A DNA stretch of 64,000 nucleotides from Olivibacter sitiensis DSM 17696 (GCF_000427965.1 NZ_ATZA01000001.1:124001-188000), one strand, 5' to 3'. Shown: positions 26,299 through 36,616, numbered from the stretch's first letter. Notes: generated by a model not told the origin, from the sequence alone. Numbers and translations are program-made.

Positions 26299-27498
26299 AT
26301 GAGTGAGCAAGTACTTGGTAAGAAAAGATCTTCGCAATTATTTAAGAACGAAATAGTAAAGTTGCTTTACTATGAGGGGGAGATGTCTTGTGCCGATCTT
26401 GGTAAGGCCTTGGAAAGAAGCATTCCTACGGTGAACACCGCCTTATTGGAGCTGATTGCTGATGGGATCGTCGTAGAATTTGGTTTTGCGCCCTCAAAAG
26501 GAGGGCGTAGGCCTGTGTTGTATGCGTTAAAAGCCCAGGGGAAGTATATCCTTTCCGTCGCTATGGATCAGTTGGTGACCAAAGTGGCTATCATAGACTT
26601 AAAGAACAATTTTGTTGGCGATATATCGGTTTTTGATCTGCCTTTGCTGCATAATGAACAGGCTTTGTCTATTTTGATAGAGCGGGTAAATGCCCATTTA
26701 GATGCTTCTGGAATAAGCAGGACTGAATTTATAGGGGCAGGCATTGGTGTCCCGGGTTTTGTGGATATGGTAGATGGGCTAAACTATACCTACCTGAGCG
26801 ACGGTAATATCAACCTGAGGGAATATATCAGTAAAGCAATAGAGATCCCCACCTTTATAGATAACGACTCCAGTCTGATCGCTCTTGCCGAGCTGCGCTT
26901 TGGAATAGCGAAGGAAAAGGAGGACGTGATGGTGATCAATATCGGTTGGGGCATCGGGCTTGGCATGATCGTGAATGGCAAAATATTCCGTGGGCACAAT
27001 GGATTGGCTGGTGAGTTTAGCCATATTCCCCTATATGAGGACGGCAAATTGTGCTCCTGCGGCAAGCAAGGCTGTCTGGAGGCGGAAGCTTCTCTCCTGG
27101 TAGTGGCAAATAAAGTGGCCGAAGGTATTAAGGAACAGAAAGTTACCAGCTTGAGCAGCATTTCGCCGGATAATATCACGAAGGTGGGCGAAGCATTGAT
27201 GGAAGAGGCAAATAAAGGGGATCAATTTGCCGTTCAGCTGCTTTCTGATGCGGCGTATCAAATTGGCAAGGCCATTTCCATTCTCATTCACATTATGAAT
27301 CCCGAAGCCATCGTACTGAGTGGAAGGGGAGCAAAGGTAGGTAAGATATTATTGGCACCCATTCAGCAGGCGCTCAATAAATTCTGCATACCACGCCTGG
27401 CTGCGAATATGGATTTGTCCGTTTCAAATATAGGGTACAATGCCGAACTGTACGGCGCAGCGGCCCTGGTGATGGACCATTATAACAATGAACAGTAA
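26299..27498 (+). CDS. ROK family transcriptional regulator (NagC/XylR-like)
   Basis: A 399-residue protein with an N-terminal winged-helix segment (about 15-75; SCADLGKALERSIPTVNTALLELIADG) and a sugar-kinase-like ROK domain. The structural zinc site is intact: H242 with C252, C254 and C259 in CSCGKQGC. The kinase-type catalytic Asp region (TFIDNDSSLIALAE) is present, so some sugar-binding ability is likely. It sits 99 nt upstream of susC on the same strand and is the obvious candidate regulator of that pair, responding to a sugar or sugar phosphate (inference). Confidence 0.9.
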   Translation: MSEQVLGKKRSSQLFKNEIVKLLYYEGEMSCADLGKALERSIPTVNTALLELIADGIVVEFGFAPSKGGRRPVLYALKAQGKYILSVAMDQLVTKVAIIDLKNNFVGDISVFDLPLLHNEQALSILIERVNAHLDASGISRTEFIGAGIGVPGFVDMVDGLNYTYLSDGNINLREYISKAIEIPTFIDNDSSLIALAELRFGIAKEKEDVMVINIGWGIGLGMIVNGKIFRGHNGLAGEFSHIPLYEDGKLCSCGKQGCLEAEASLLVVANKVAEGIKEQKVTSLSSISPDNITKVGEALMEEANKGDQFAVQLLSDAAYQIGKAISILIHIMNPEAIVLSGRGAKVGKILLAPIQQALNKFCIPRLAANMDLSVSNIGYNAELYGAAALVMDHYNNEQ

Positions 27499-27597
27499 TT
27501 TTTTATTTCACAATCGACTAACTAAAACTAAATGCTAATGAAGAAAAAAACCAACATCTAACAAAATCCTTAAAACAATCCTAAAACATTATTTAAC

Positions 27598-30500
27598 ATG
27601 AAGAAAACATTACTATTAGCTTTATTGATGGTATGGGCTATGTATGGAGCTATGGCCCAAAATAAAGTTACTGGTGTCGTACGCGACACACTAAACGCTC
27701 CGCTACCCGGTGTATCTATAAGGATAAAAGGTTCTGCTCAAGGAACCACCACCGATGTGAATGGCCAATTTACACTTACTGTAGACCCCAATGCCACACT
27801 TAGATTTACATATACAGGTTTTGTGGCTCAGGAAGTTCCCTTAAACGGTAGAACTACCTTAAATGTGATTTTACAAGAAGATACGAATGAGCTCAATGAA
27901 GTGGTCGTAACAGCCTTAGGTATCAAAAAGGAAAGAAAGGCTTTAGGCTACTCGGTAACTGAAGTACAAGGGGAGGGCCTCACTCAAGCAAGGGAAACCA
28001 ATGTGATGAATTCCTTAGCGGGAAAGGTTGCGGGCTTGAACATTACCGCAGGTGCTGGAGGCCCAGGTGCGTCCAACAATGTGCTAATCCGTGGGGTTTC
28101 TACCATTAGTTCAACCGCAAATTCACAGCCATTATATGTAATAAATGGTGTCCCCATGGAAAATACGAGGGGGGCGCAACCTGGTGGGCAGTGGGATAAC
28201 GCGCCAGATTTGGGCGATGCGGTCGGCAATATTAATCCAGATGATATCGAGTCCATCTCGGTATTAAAGGGAGCAGCGGCCTCTGCCCTATATGGCTATC
28301 GTGCTAAAGCGGGCGTGATCATGATAACTACTAAAAGCGGCAAAGGAAACGGGATTGAGTTCAATTCCAATTTCGTAGGAGAGCAGGTCATGGATTTGAC
28401 GGATTGGCAATATGTCTATGGACAGGGGTCGAACAATATAAAGCCCGTGTCGGCAACTGCGGCAGGACAATCTGGTGGTTCTAGCTGGGGAGGACTGTTG
28501 GACGGCTCTTTAGTGCCTCAGTTTGACGGGGTGGAACGACCTTATTCTGCTGTAACAGATAATTTGAGTAAATTCTATCGCACAGGAAATAACTGGACAA
28601 ACACAGTAACTCTGAATAGAAGTTTTACCGGTGGAGCTATTCGCTTGTCTGCTAGTAATATGGATAACCTTTCCGTGGTGCCAAACTCTTCTTTAGATAG
28701 AAATACCTTCAATTTAGCTGGAACATTCGATCCGATCAATAACCTTAAGATCGATGCGCGGGTGAATTATATTATAGAGAAAGCTAGAAACAGATCGATG
28801 CTTTCCGACGGTGCAGGTAACGCTAACTATCAAGTTATGTTTTTGCCAACCAGTTTGGATGTCAATACCTTGAAACCGGGATGGAACCCAGATGGAAGCG
28901 AATTGGCATTCAACACAGGAAACTCCTGGGCAACGAACCCTTGGTTTGCCGCGGAGAAGTTCGTCAACGATACCGACCGAGAAAGGTTAATATCTTCCAT
29001 CACGGCTAGATACGATTTTGCAGGAGCTTATTATATTCAGGGTAGGGTAGGTAGAGATCACTATAATGATACCTATACCAATGTAGTTCCAACGGGTACG
29101 GCTTATAGGCCCAATGGTTCGATGTCCCTTACCAACACGAGCTTTACGGATATGAATGCAGACGTTTTGCTGGGAGGGACATTCACTGCATCCGATTTTT
29201 CTTTTGCTCCAGCTATTGGCGCTGCCTATCGGAATACGCACACCATTGCCACCACAAATAATGGCAATGATTTCAACGTGCCTTTTGTCTATAATATTCC
29301 CAACCTGAGGAATAAGGGCTTTGCTTATACAGACACACAGTTCGAGGTGCAGTCTCTATATGGAAACGTTGAAGTGTCCTATAAAGACCTTATATACCTT
29401 ACTGGATCCATCCGAAGCGATTGGTTTTCTACCTTGGCAACTCCAGGGGTCAACAATAAACTGAATACGGTTTACCCAGGTGTAAACACATCCTTTGTTT
29501 TTTCTGAGCTATGGAAACCGTCTTTCTTGGATTTTGGAAAGCTGCGTCTAGGCTATGCCGAAGTAGGTCAGGCTACCGATCCTTATCAAACCCAATTGGC
29601 GTATAGCTTCCTAAGCGGAACGATTGGGGGGAATGCTTTGGGGTCTATAAGCAACTCGACTATTCCAAATGCGAGCCTCGTCGCTTCTTCTGCTTCTGAA
29701 TTTGAAATTGGTACGGAACTTACCCTATTTAACAACCTACTTTCCTTAGACGCTACTTGGTATAATAAGATATCTGACGGGGAAATTATTCCAGTGACAA
29801 CCTCTACTACAACTGGCTATACTGGAGCCGTCCTAAATAGTGGTTCTATGAGAAATAGGGGATTTGAGGCATTGGTGACCGCACGTATTGTTCGCGATGG
29901 AAAATTCAACTGGACTACTTCATTAAATGGGTCGGTCAACAGCAACGTGATACTCGAAATGGCGGAGGGCACTGACGCCTTGCCTATGGGAGTGTCTCGT
30001 ACAGGGGTTGGCTTTATTCAGCATCTCGAAGGGCTTCCTGCTTTTCAGATATTGGCATATGACTATAAATACGATGAAAATGGCAACATTCAGTATTTAG
30101 AGAGCGGTATTCCCGACAGGGGAGAATTAACGCCACAAGGATCCGCCATTCCTAAGTGGACCGCGGGTTGGAACAATGAATTCAGCTATAAAAAAGTGAA
30201 TCTTTCGTTTTTGCTGGAAGGAAAATGGGGAGCCAAAATCTATTCTGGAACGGATTATTATGGTTATTTTAACGGGCTTCATAAGGCTACCTTGGAAAAT
30301 AGAGAAGGAAATTTTGCGCCAGCAGGAAGCAATACGGTTACGGAGGCATCTTCCTATTATTCAAATTTGGTGCAGAACGTATCCAGCTTGAACGTTGAAA
30401 GTGCCGACTTCATAAAAGTACGTCAGATCATATTGGGCTATACCTTCGGTTCTCTGTTTGACTCTAAGATAAAGTCGGTAAATATCAGTGCAGTAGCCCG

Positions 30501-30636
30501 CAACCCGTTCATATTAATGCGTAAAACAGACAACATAGATCCTGAAGGTGGTTACTCTTCCGCTATTCCAGGAATCGAACTAGGAGGTATACCGCCTGTG
30601 CGTTCCTTTGGTGTCAATCTGAATGTTAAATTTTAA
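27598..30636 (+). CDS. SusC/RagA-family TonB-dependent outer-membrane receptor
   Basis: Outer-membrane transporter for oligomeric nutrients, powered by TonB. The 1012-residue product has a signal peptide (to about AMAQ, 21), a carboxypeptidase-regulatory-like beta domain (VTGVVRDTLNAPLPGVSI), a TonB box region (NELNEVVVTALG), a plug domain with the SusC signature around PLYVINGVPM, and a C-terminal barrel ending in an aromatic residue (NLNVKF). No N-terminal extension for an anti-sigma interaction is present, consistent with control by the adjacent ROK regulator instead. It is followed 14 nt later by susD. Confidence 0.95.
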   Translation: MKKTLLLALLMVWAMYGAMAQNKVTGVVRDTLNAPLPGVSIRIKGSAQGTTTDVNGQFTLTVDPNATLRFTYTGFVAQEVPLNGRTTLNVILQEDTNELNEVVVTALGIKKERKALGYSVTEVQGEGLTQARETNVMNSLAGKVAGLNITAGAGGPGASNNVLIRGVSTISSTANSQPLYVINGVPMENTRGAQPGGQWDNAPDLGDAVGNINPDDIESISVLKGAAASALYGYRAKAGVIMITTKSGKGNGIEFNSNFVGEQVMDLTDWQYVYGQGSNNIKPVSATAAGQSGGSSWGGLLDGSLVPQFDGVERPYSAVTDNLSKFYRTGNNWTNTVTLNRSFTGGAIRLSASNMDNLSVVPNSSLDRNTFNLAGTFDPINNLKIDARVNYIIEKARNRSMLSDGAGNANYQVMFLPTSLDVNTLKPGWNPDGSELAFNTGNSWATNPWFAAEKFVNDTDRERLISSITARYDFAGAYYIQGRVGRDHYNDTYTNVVPTGTAYRPNGSMSLTNTSFTDMNADVLLGGTFTASDFSFAPAIGAAYRNTHTIATTNNGNDFNVPFVYNIPNLRNKGFAYTDTQFEVQSLYGNVEVSYKDLIYLTGSIRSDWFSTLATPGVNNKLNTVYPGVNTSFVFSELWKPSFLDFGKLRLGYAEVGQATDPYQTQLAYSFLSGTIGGNALGSISNSTIPNASLVASSASEFEIGTELTLFNNLLSLDATWYNKISDGEIIPVTTSTTTGYTGAVLNSGSMRNRGFEALVTARIVRDGKFNWTTSLNGSVNSNVILEMAEGTDALPMGVSRTGVGFIQHLEGLPAFQILAYDYKYDENGNIQYLESGIPDRGELTPQGSAIPKWTAGWNNEFSYKKVNLSFLLEGKWGAKIYSGTDYYGYFNGLHKATLENREGNFAPAGSNTVTEASSYYSNLVQNVSSLNVESADFIKVRQIILGYTFGSLFDSKIKSVNISAVARNPFILMRKTDNIDPEGGYSSAIPGIELGGIPPVRSFGVNLNVKF

Positions 30637-30650
30637 GTAGAAGAAACATC

Positions 30651-32225
30651 ATGAAAAAAAATATAAAATCCATCTTGATGGCGGGAGTCTCAACATTGCT
30701 AATGACGACTTCTTGCACTAAGGATTTTGTGGAAATCAACACAAATCCAATAGCTTATTCATCCAATAACTTTAATCCGAATTTCGTGCTGACTACCGCG
30801 CAGCTGACCTATGCGGGAAGTACGGACTTTGCTTACGATACGTGGAGAGCGAATCTCATATATTCTTCTACCATGATTCAAGGGTTGGCCGCTTTGTCCT
30901 CCTACTGGGCGGGAGATAAATACATGTTGACCCCCTGGTATACCTCGGCTTATTGGGAAAGGGCTTACGACGAACAAATTAAGCGAATAGTGGACGTGGT
31001 TGAATCTACCAGAGGGAAAGAAGAATATAACAATGTTCACCAAGTGGCAAGAATATGGAAGGCCCTGGCATTTGAGCGTATTACGGACCTCTATGGTGAC
31101 GTGCCTTATTCGGAGGCGGGTATGGGTTACTATTCCAGCATTCTATATCCCAAGTTTGATAGCCAGCAATTTATTTATCAAGATATTCTGAAAGAACTGG
31201 ATGAGGCCGTGGTTGCCCTAGATGCTTCGGGCGATGCTTTGACAGGAGATTTAGTGTACGCGGGCGATATTAACAAATGGAAGAGATTTGGTTACACCCT
31301 GATGTTGCGAGCTGCCATGCGCTTGACAAAGGTCGATGAAACTACCGCTAGAACTTATGTAGAAAAAGCATTGAACAATACATTTCAAGGCAATGACGAC
31401 AACGCTAAAATTATTCATGATATTACTGGTGGTAGAGAAACACAAAATAGAAATAGTCAAACCTTTTTGGACGGTGGACAAGAACACTACTATGTAAGGT
31501 GGTCAAAGACCTTTATAGATTTCCTAAAGGCGACCAACGATCCAAGGTTAAAAGTAGCTGTGACTAATTTGTATCCCACTACCTCAACGGTGCAAAATGC
31601 CGCTTTCGTTACAAATGCCGCAGCGCAAAAAGGATTGCCAAACGGAAAAGACCTGAGCGGCGTTGCTGGACGCGACGTTTCTTCAGACCCTGATTATACC
31701 ACGATTGGCGATTATTCCCAGCCGCACCCTGCCATGATAGAACGAGATGCTCCTACCTTTGTGCTTACCTACGCCGAGTCCGAACTGTTGTTGGCTGAGG
31801 CAGCATTAAAATGGGGAATCGGAGGAAGTGCTGCCGAACATTATAAAAATGGTGTAAAGGCTTCCATCACTTACTTAAGCCAATGGGGAAGCGCCCTGAC
31901 GGTAAGCGAGACAGAGGCTGAAGCTTTTGCCAATGCACATCCTTTGGTTATAGCCAGCGGGCCGCAACAGATTGCGGAGCAGTATTGGGTACAAACCTGT
32001 ACGTCATTTAATTTTTATGAGGCTTGGTCCAATTGGCGAAGAACGGGATTTCCCGAATTGACGCCAGTGAACTACGTCAATAATGCAACTAACGGTACCA
32101 TACCGAGAAGGTTCCCTTATCCAACGGCAGAGGAATCTACCAATCCCGAAAACTACAGAGCAGCTTCTGCTGCGGTTTCTGGTGGCGACTTGCTCACGGG
32201 AAGAGTATGGTGGGATGCTCAATAA
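30651..32225 (+). CDS. SusD/RagB-family surface lipoprotein
   Basis: Glycan- or peptide-binding lid protein partnered with SusC. The 524-residue lipoprotein has a signal ending at C22 (MTTSC), and a mostly helical TPR-like fold with the SusD-like stretch AYDEQIKRIVDVVEST and a C-terminal YW/WRRTGFPEL region typical of the SusD-like_2 subfamily. It is directly downstream of susC and followed by a strong terminator. No glycoside hydrolase, sulfatase or peptidase lies in the cluster, so the ligand cannot be inferred from neighbours. Confidence 0.94.
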   Translation: MKKNIKSILMAGVSTLLMTTSCTKDFVEINTNPIAYSSNNFNPNFVLTTAQLTYAGSTDFAYDTWRANLIYSSTMIQGLAALSSYWAGDKYMLTPWYTSAYWERAYDEQIKRIVDVVESTRGKEEYNNVHQVARIWKALAFERITDLYGDVPYSEAGMGYYSSILYPKFDSQQFIYQDILKELDEAVVALDASGDALTGDLVYAGDINKWKRFGYTLMLRAAMRLTKVDETTARTYVEKALNNTFQGNDDNAKIIHDITGGRETQNRNSQTFLDGGQEHYYVRWSKTFIDFLKATNDPRLKVAVTNLYPTTSTVQNAAFVTNAAAQKGLPNGKDLSGVAGRDVSSDPDYTTIGDYSQPHPAMIERDAPTFVLTYAESELLLAEAALKWGIGGSAAEHYKNGVKASITYLSQWGSALTVSETEAEAFANAHPLVIASGPQQIAEQYWVQTCTSFNFYEAWSNWRRTGFPELTPVNYVNNATNGTIPRRFPYPTAEESTNPENYRAASAAVSGGDLLTGRVWWDAQ

Positions 32226-32251
32226 ATAGTAAACGCTAACAATGCTTCGAT

Positions 32252-32285
32252 AACGGGATAGGGCTGATGCCTTATCCCGTTTTTA
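32252..32285 (+). terminator. Terminator after susD
   Basis: A 13-bp stem: AACGGGATAGGGC pairs with GCCTTATCCCGTT (one G-U pair) around TGAT, followed by TTTT. Confidence 0.92.
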
Positions 32286-32356
32286 ATTGTGCGCTATTTT
32301 GATCGCATGTTTTTCGGCACACTTGTTGCCATTTGTTCATCCAAAGATAAAGAAAG

Positions 32357-32716
32357 ATGAAGAAAACCATGATCATAGGGGCTACGCCCAACCCTTCCCG
32401 TTATGCTTATCTGGCCGCTCATCGACTAAAATCATATGGACATGAAATTGTGAATATTGGGATTAAAATGGGCGAGCTTGCCGGTGTGCCTATAGAAAAA
32501 GCTGCCGATGCTCCCACCGATATCGATACCGTTACCTTATATATTGGGCCGCAGACCCAACCTGAATATTACGACTACATCATGGCCGTACATCCCAAGC
32601 GGATTATCTTTAATCCTGGCACGGAAAATCCGGAATTGGAACGTTTGGCACAACAAGCTGGTATTGAAACATTGGAGGCCTGTACCCTGGTGCTTTTGGG
32701 GACGGGGCAGTATTGA
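32357..32716 (+). CDS. CoA-binding domain protein (YccU-like)
   Basis: A 119-residue single-domain protein with a Rossmann-type CoA-binding fold: N-terminal nucleotide loop IGATPNPSRYAY and the C-terminal FNPGTENPELERLAQQAGIETLEACTLVLL segment conserved in the family. Members often bind CoA, but their biological role is not defined. It stands alone, with terminators or convergent genes on both sides. Confidence 0.85.
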   Translation: MKKTMIIGATPNPSRYAYLAAHRLKSYGHEIVNIGIKMGELAGVPIEKAADAPTDIDTVTLYIGPQTQPEYYDYIMAVHPKRIIFNPGTENPELERLAQQAGIETLEACTLVLLGTGQY

Positions 32717-32802
32717 CCGAGTTGCAAGTAATATGTTCTAAGTTATAATATTTCCAGCTGCTTTGGGCAGCTAATAAATGGGTTTACAACTTGTAACTTT
32801 TA

Positions 32803-33513
32803 TTAAAACCACTCTTTCAACTCTTTCAACTGTTGGATGCTGTAGGGTATGTCAGCTGGTTTTTCCAGGGCATTGGGATTGAAGAATATGGCGTCCATGC
32901 CGAAATTCATGGCGCCACGTACATCGGCTTCCAGGCTATCGCCTATCATGATGCTATCCGTTTTGCTGCCCTTTGCACCGGCCAGGGAATGGTCGTATAT
33001 CTTGGGATTGGGTTTGTGTACGCCTACTACCTCGCTGATGATGACCTGATGGAAGTAGGGCTTTAGATTACTCTTGGCCAGCTTGGTTTCCACTGCTTCC
33101 TTAAATCCGTTGGAGATGAGGTGAAGGGTGTATCTCTCTTGGAGATAGGCCAATGTTTCATAGGCCCCTGGAAATAGGTGCGTCTTATGAGGACATATAC
33201 GAAGGTAGTCTTCCTCAAAGGCTTGAGGAAAACTCGCAGGATCTATTCCCAATTCGGTAAAAGTATCGGCAAATCGCGCGCGGCGCAATTCTGTTTTGTC
33301 TATCAAACCATTGTGGTACATGGCCCATACGCGCTGGTTATTTCGGTTATATGTTTCTATAAACAGGTCGGAAGAAGCAATACCCAGTCTTTCGAATTGG
33401 TAATCGACGAAAAGCTCGGACAGGGTTTCTGCGGCGTTTCTGTCAAAATCCCAAATGGTGTGATCGAGATCGAAGAAAAGGTGTTTCTTTTTCTGGAAAC
33501 GTGTGGTATCCAT
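32803..33513 (-). CDS. YjjG-family HAD nucleotidase
   Basis: A 236-residue HAD-superfamily phosphatase. The nucleophile motif is D15-x-D17 in FFDLDHTIWDFDRN, whose W and the extended cap match the YjjG noncanonical pyrimidine nucleotidase family; SNGFKEA and the metal motif IGDSLEADVRGA complete the active site. It starts 20 nt after the upp stop, suggesting an operon in which uracil salvage is paired with removal of aberrant pyrimidine nucleotides. Confidence 0.88.
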   Translation of the reverse strand: MDTTRFQKKKHLFFDLDHTIWDFDRNAAETLSELFVDYQFERLGIASSDLFIETYNRNNQRVWAMYHNGLIDKTELRRARFADTFTELGIDPASFPQAFEEDYLRICPHKTHLFPGAYETLAYLQERYTLHLISNGFKEAVETKLAKSNLKPYFHQVIISEVVGVHKPNPKIYDHSLAGAKGSKTDSIMIGDSLEADVRGAMNFGMDAIFFNPNALEKPADIPYSIQQLKELKEWF

Positions 33514-33533
33514 TTATCTTACCTGTTTTGTTG

Positions 33534-34184
33534 CTAGTTGCTGAGTTTGCTGCCATAGGCCAAGTCGCCGGCATCTCCCAGACCCGGTACAATGTAGGAC
33601 TTGCTGGTCAGTTCACTATCAATGGCACCAATCCATAGCTTGGCGCGGGGAAGATATGCCTTTACATGCGCTATTCCCTCCTCGCTGGCTATGGCCGAGA
33701 CAATGTGTAGCTCTTTGAGGGCGTATTCGCCAAGTAGTTCCTTGCAGGTGAGTACAATGCTTCTTCCGGTGGCCAGCATAGGGTCGGCCATGATGACGAT
33801 ACGGTCATTTAAATCCGGACTGGTCATGTATTCCTTTTTTATCTCAAACTCACCACTTTTCTTGGTTTTGCGATAGGCGCCAATAAATCCGCAGTCTGCT
33901 TGGTCAAAAACGTTGAGCAGGCCTTGGTGTAGTGGCAAACCCGCCCGAATGATCGTCATTAAAACGGGTTGTTCAGCCAATAGAGCACATTCGGCAATAC
34001 CGAGGGGAGTTTCTATCTCCACATCCTCGTATGGCAGGTGTTTGCTGATTTCATAGGCGAAAAGCTCACCTAGACGTTCTAGGTTACGCCTGAACCGCAT
34101 ACGGTCTTGCTGAACTTCAACATTGCGCATTTCCGCAATGTAATGGTTAGCTATGCTGTCTGTTTGTGATAGGATGAATGGCAT
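33534..34184 (-). CDS. upp: Uracil phosphoribosyltransferase
   Basis: Converts uracil and PRPP to UMP. The 216-residue length fits, and the PRPP-binding motif is visible as VIMADPMLATGRS, with the uracil-site C-terminal stretch YIVPGLGDAGDLAYG. The ATG is preceded by CAATTTTG, a one-base variant of the -7 box, 4 nt away. The YjjG-like phosphatase follows in the same transcript. Confidence 0.95.
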   Translation of the reverse strand: MPFILSQTDSIANHYIAEMRNVEVQQDRMRFRRNLERLGELFAYEISKHLPYEDVEIETPLGIAECALLAEQPVLMTIIRAGLPLHQGLLNVFDQADCGFIGAYRKTKKSGEFEIKKEYMTSPDLNDRIVIMADPMLATGRSIVLTCKELLGEYALKELHIVSAIASEEGIAHVKAYLPRAKLWIGAIDSELTSKSYIVPGLGDAGDLAYGSKLSN

Positions 34185-34275
34185 ATGGCAAAATTGCTAA
34201 TTATTAAATGAATAATGAAATATCGGTGAATGAATATCCGTACATTGATGTGGCAAATGGAAAACAGGGAATGCG

Positions 34276-34283
34276 TATCTTTG
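34276..34283 (+). promoter_or_regulatory. Possible uvrB -7 box
   Basis: TATCTTTG fits TAnnTTTG and is 118 nt upstream of uvrB. A TTG is present only at 28 nt spacing. A hairpin capable of acting on the leader lies between it and the gene. Confidence 0.3.
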
Positions 34284-34307
34284 TTTTGTAACAGTTGAGC
34301 GTTATGT

Positions 34308-34400
34308 GTTGTGAGTTGTGCGCTGTTTCCGAGAATGCGCTATTGCAAATTGGGAAGTTATCTACTCGTAACAGGCAACTGACAACTGACAACTTTTTTT
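34308..34400 (+). repeat. Inverted repeat and T-run abutting the uvrB start
   Basis: GTTGTGAGTTGT (34308-34319) pairs with ACAACTGACAAC (34382-34393), one mismatch, with a 62-nt loop; the second arm is part of a CAACTGA tandem repeat starting at 34376. A T-run (34394-34400) then leads to the ATG at 34402. It looks terminator-like but is placed right before a gene. Confidence 0.4.
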
Positions 34401-34401
34401 T

Positions 34402-36435
34402 ATGAACTTCAAATTAACATCAGAGTATATTCCTACTGGCGATCAGCCGCAAGCTATCAAGGAATTGGTAGAGGGAGTGAAAGCCGGCGAACACTATCAA
34501 ACCTTACTTGGAGTGACGGGATCGGGCAAGACTTTCACTGTTGCGAATGTTATCGAGCAAACTCAAAAGCCCACATTGATTCTTAGCCACAATAAGACAT
34601 TGGCTGCACAGTTGTATGGCGAAATGAAACAGTTCTTTCCGGAAAACGCGGTGAATTACTTCGTGTCCTATTACGACTATTACCAGCCAGAGGCCTATAT
34701 CGCTACGTCAAACACCTATATCGAAAAGGATTTGCAGATCAATGATGAAATTGAAAAGTTGAGGTTGAAGACCACATCGGCACTGATGTCCGGTAGAAGG
34801 GACGTCATTGTGGTATCTTCTATTTCCTGTATTTACGGTATGGGGAACCCTGAGGATTTCTCGCGTTCCATATTCCGATTTTCCGTGGGTACGGTTATTA
34901 GTCGCAATGCTTTTTTGCACAGGTTGGTGGAGATATTGTATGCACGTACTACTGCCGAGTTCAAGAGGGGAACCTTTCGCGTAAAGGGGGATACGGTAGA
35001 CATTTTCCCGGCATATATGGATGAAGCTTACCGCGTCAGTTTTTTTGGCGATGAGATTGAGGAGCTGAGTGTGATCGACCCCGTTTCTGGCGCAACTCTT
35101 GAAAAGATGGAACATATGGCACTTTTTCCTGCCAATCTTTTTGTGACGCCGCGAGAAAAATTTCTCCAGTCCATATGGGGCATACAGGAAGAGCTGGAGC
35201 AGCGAAAGACCCAACTGGTAAATGAAGGAAAGATGCTGGAGGCAAAGCGCCTGGAGGAGCGGACTAACTTTGATCTGGAAATGATGCGTGAGCTGGGCTA
35301 TTGCAGCGGTATAGAAAACTACTCTCGCTTTTTTGACGGTAGAAAGCCTGGGATGCGTCCTTTCTGCCTCCTGGACTATTTCCCGGACGACTATCTAATG
35401 GTGATCGATGAAAGTCACGTGACGGTGCCCCAGATCAGGGCGATGTATGGTGGGGACCGATCTCGCAAAATCTCGTTGGTAGAATACGGCTTCCGATTGC
35501 CTGCAGCGCTTGACAACAGGCCGCTTAATTTTCCCGAGTTTGAATCTTTGGCGCCCCAGACTATTTATGTAAGTGCTACTCCTAGCGATTATGAGCTGCA
35601 AAAAACCGAGGGAGTTGTTGTGGAACAGGTGATACGTCCTACGGGCTTGCTGGATCCTGTCATTGAGATACGACCGGTCATCAATCAGGTGGATGACTTG
35701 CTGGATGAAGTGGATACCGTGACGAAACAGGGTGGCCGTGTCTTGGTGACTACGCTGACAAAACGCATGTCTGAGGAATTGACTAAGTATATGGCTCGTT
35801 TAGGGATTAAAGTACGATATATCCACTCCGAAATAAAGACGTTAGAGCGCGTGGAAATCTTGCGCGGGCTGCGCCTTGGAGAATTTGACGTATTGGTGGG
35901 CATCAACTTGTTGCGTGAAGGCTTAGATCTGCCGGAGGTAACCTTGGTGGCTATTCTAGATGCTGACAAGGAAGGTTTTTTGCGTTCCCAGACTTCGCTT
36001 ATACAGACTATTGGTAGGGCGGCCCGGAACGATAAGGGAAGGGTTATCATGTATGCAGATACCATAACCGATAGCATGCGGTTGACAATTGAAGAAACCA
36101 ACAGGCGTAGGGAAAAGCAGATCAAATACAACGAGGAACATGGTATAGTGCCACGTACGGTGGGCAAATCAAAGGAAGCTATTATGGAGCAGACCTCGGT
36201 GGCCGATTTCAAATCCAGACCAGCGAAGGCCTATGTGGATCCCGAGCCGGAGGCTACTGTAGCTGCCGACCCTGTGGTGCAATATATGACAAAGCCGCAA
36301 ATGCAGAAGGCGATAGATGCTGTGCGTAAGGAGATGGAAAAGGCTGCCAAAGAAATGGACTTCTTGCAGGCAGCGAGGCTGAGGGATCAGATGTTTGCTT
36401 TGGAGAAGACTATGCAAGAAAAATTTAAAAAATAA
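34402..36435 (+). CDS. uvrB: Excinuclease ABC subunit B
   Basis: DNA-damage verification helicase-like subunit of nucleotide excision repair. The 677-residue protein has Walker A GVTGSGKT (about 38-45), the damage-probing beta-hairpin [18 protein letters not shown], the Walker B region MVIDESHVT, helicase motif [11 protein letters not shown], and a C-terminal UVR motif ([15 protein letters not shown]) for UvrC contact. Length matches the family. A rho-independent terminator lies about 130 nt downstream. Confidence 0.97.
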   Translation: MNFKLTSEYIPTGDQPQAIKELVEGVKAGEHYQTLLGVTGSGKTFTVANVIEQTQKPTLILSHNKTLAAQLYGEMKQFFPENAVNYFVSYYDYYQPEAYIATSNTYIEKDLQINDEIEKLRLKTTSALMSGRRDVIVVSSISCIYGMGNPEDFSRSIFRFSVGTVISRNAFLHRLVEILYARTTAEFKRGTFRVKGDTVDIFPAYMDEAYRVSFFGDEIEELSVIDPVSGATLEKMEHMALFPANLFVTPREKFLQSIWGIQEELEQRKTQLVNEGKMLEAKRLEERTNFDLEMMRELGYCSGIENYSRFFDGRKPGMRPFCLLDYFPDDYLMVIDESHVTVPQIRAMYGGDRSRKISLVEYGFRLPAALDNRPLNFPEFESLAPQTIYVSATPSDYELQKTEGVVVEQVIRPTGLLDPVIEIRPVINQVDDLLDEVDTVTKQGGRVLVTTLTKRMSEELTKYMARLGIKVRYIHSEIKTLERVEILRGLRLGEFDVLVGINLLREGLDLPEVTLVAILDADKEGFLRSQTSLIQTIGRAARNDKGRVIMYADTITDSMRLTIEETNRRREKQIKYNEEHGIVPRTVGKSKEAIMEQTSVADFKSRPAKAYVDPEPEATVAADPVVQYMTKPQMQKAIDAVRKEMEKAAKEMDFLQAARLRDQMFALEKTMQEKFKK

Positions 36436-36567
36436 AAATATTGATAGTCAGCTTCTTGTGTGTTTTTTCCTGTTTTTTTAATGTGAATTTTGTGCGATGC
36501 GTAATAATCTGCCTACATGAGGCGTTATTTATACAGATTTAGGTTGATTGAAAAACATAAGTTTTTG

Positions 36568-36595
36568 CCCAGCATCCCCAACGCTGGGTTTTTTT
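36568..36595 (+). terminator. Terminator downstream of uvrB
   Basis: CCCAGC (36568-36573) pairs with GCTGGG (36583-36588), followed by seven T. It separates uvrB from the convergent hisS. Confidence 0.85.
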
Positions 36596-36616
36596 ATGCC
36601 CAAAAAGTTGAAGTGT

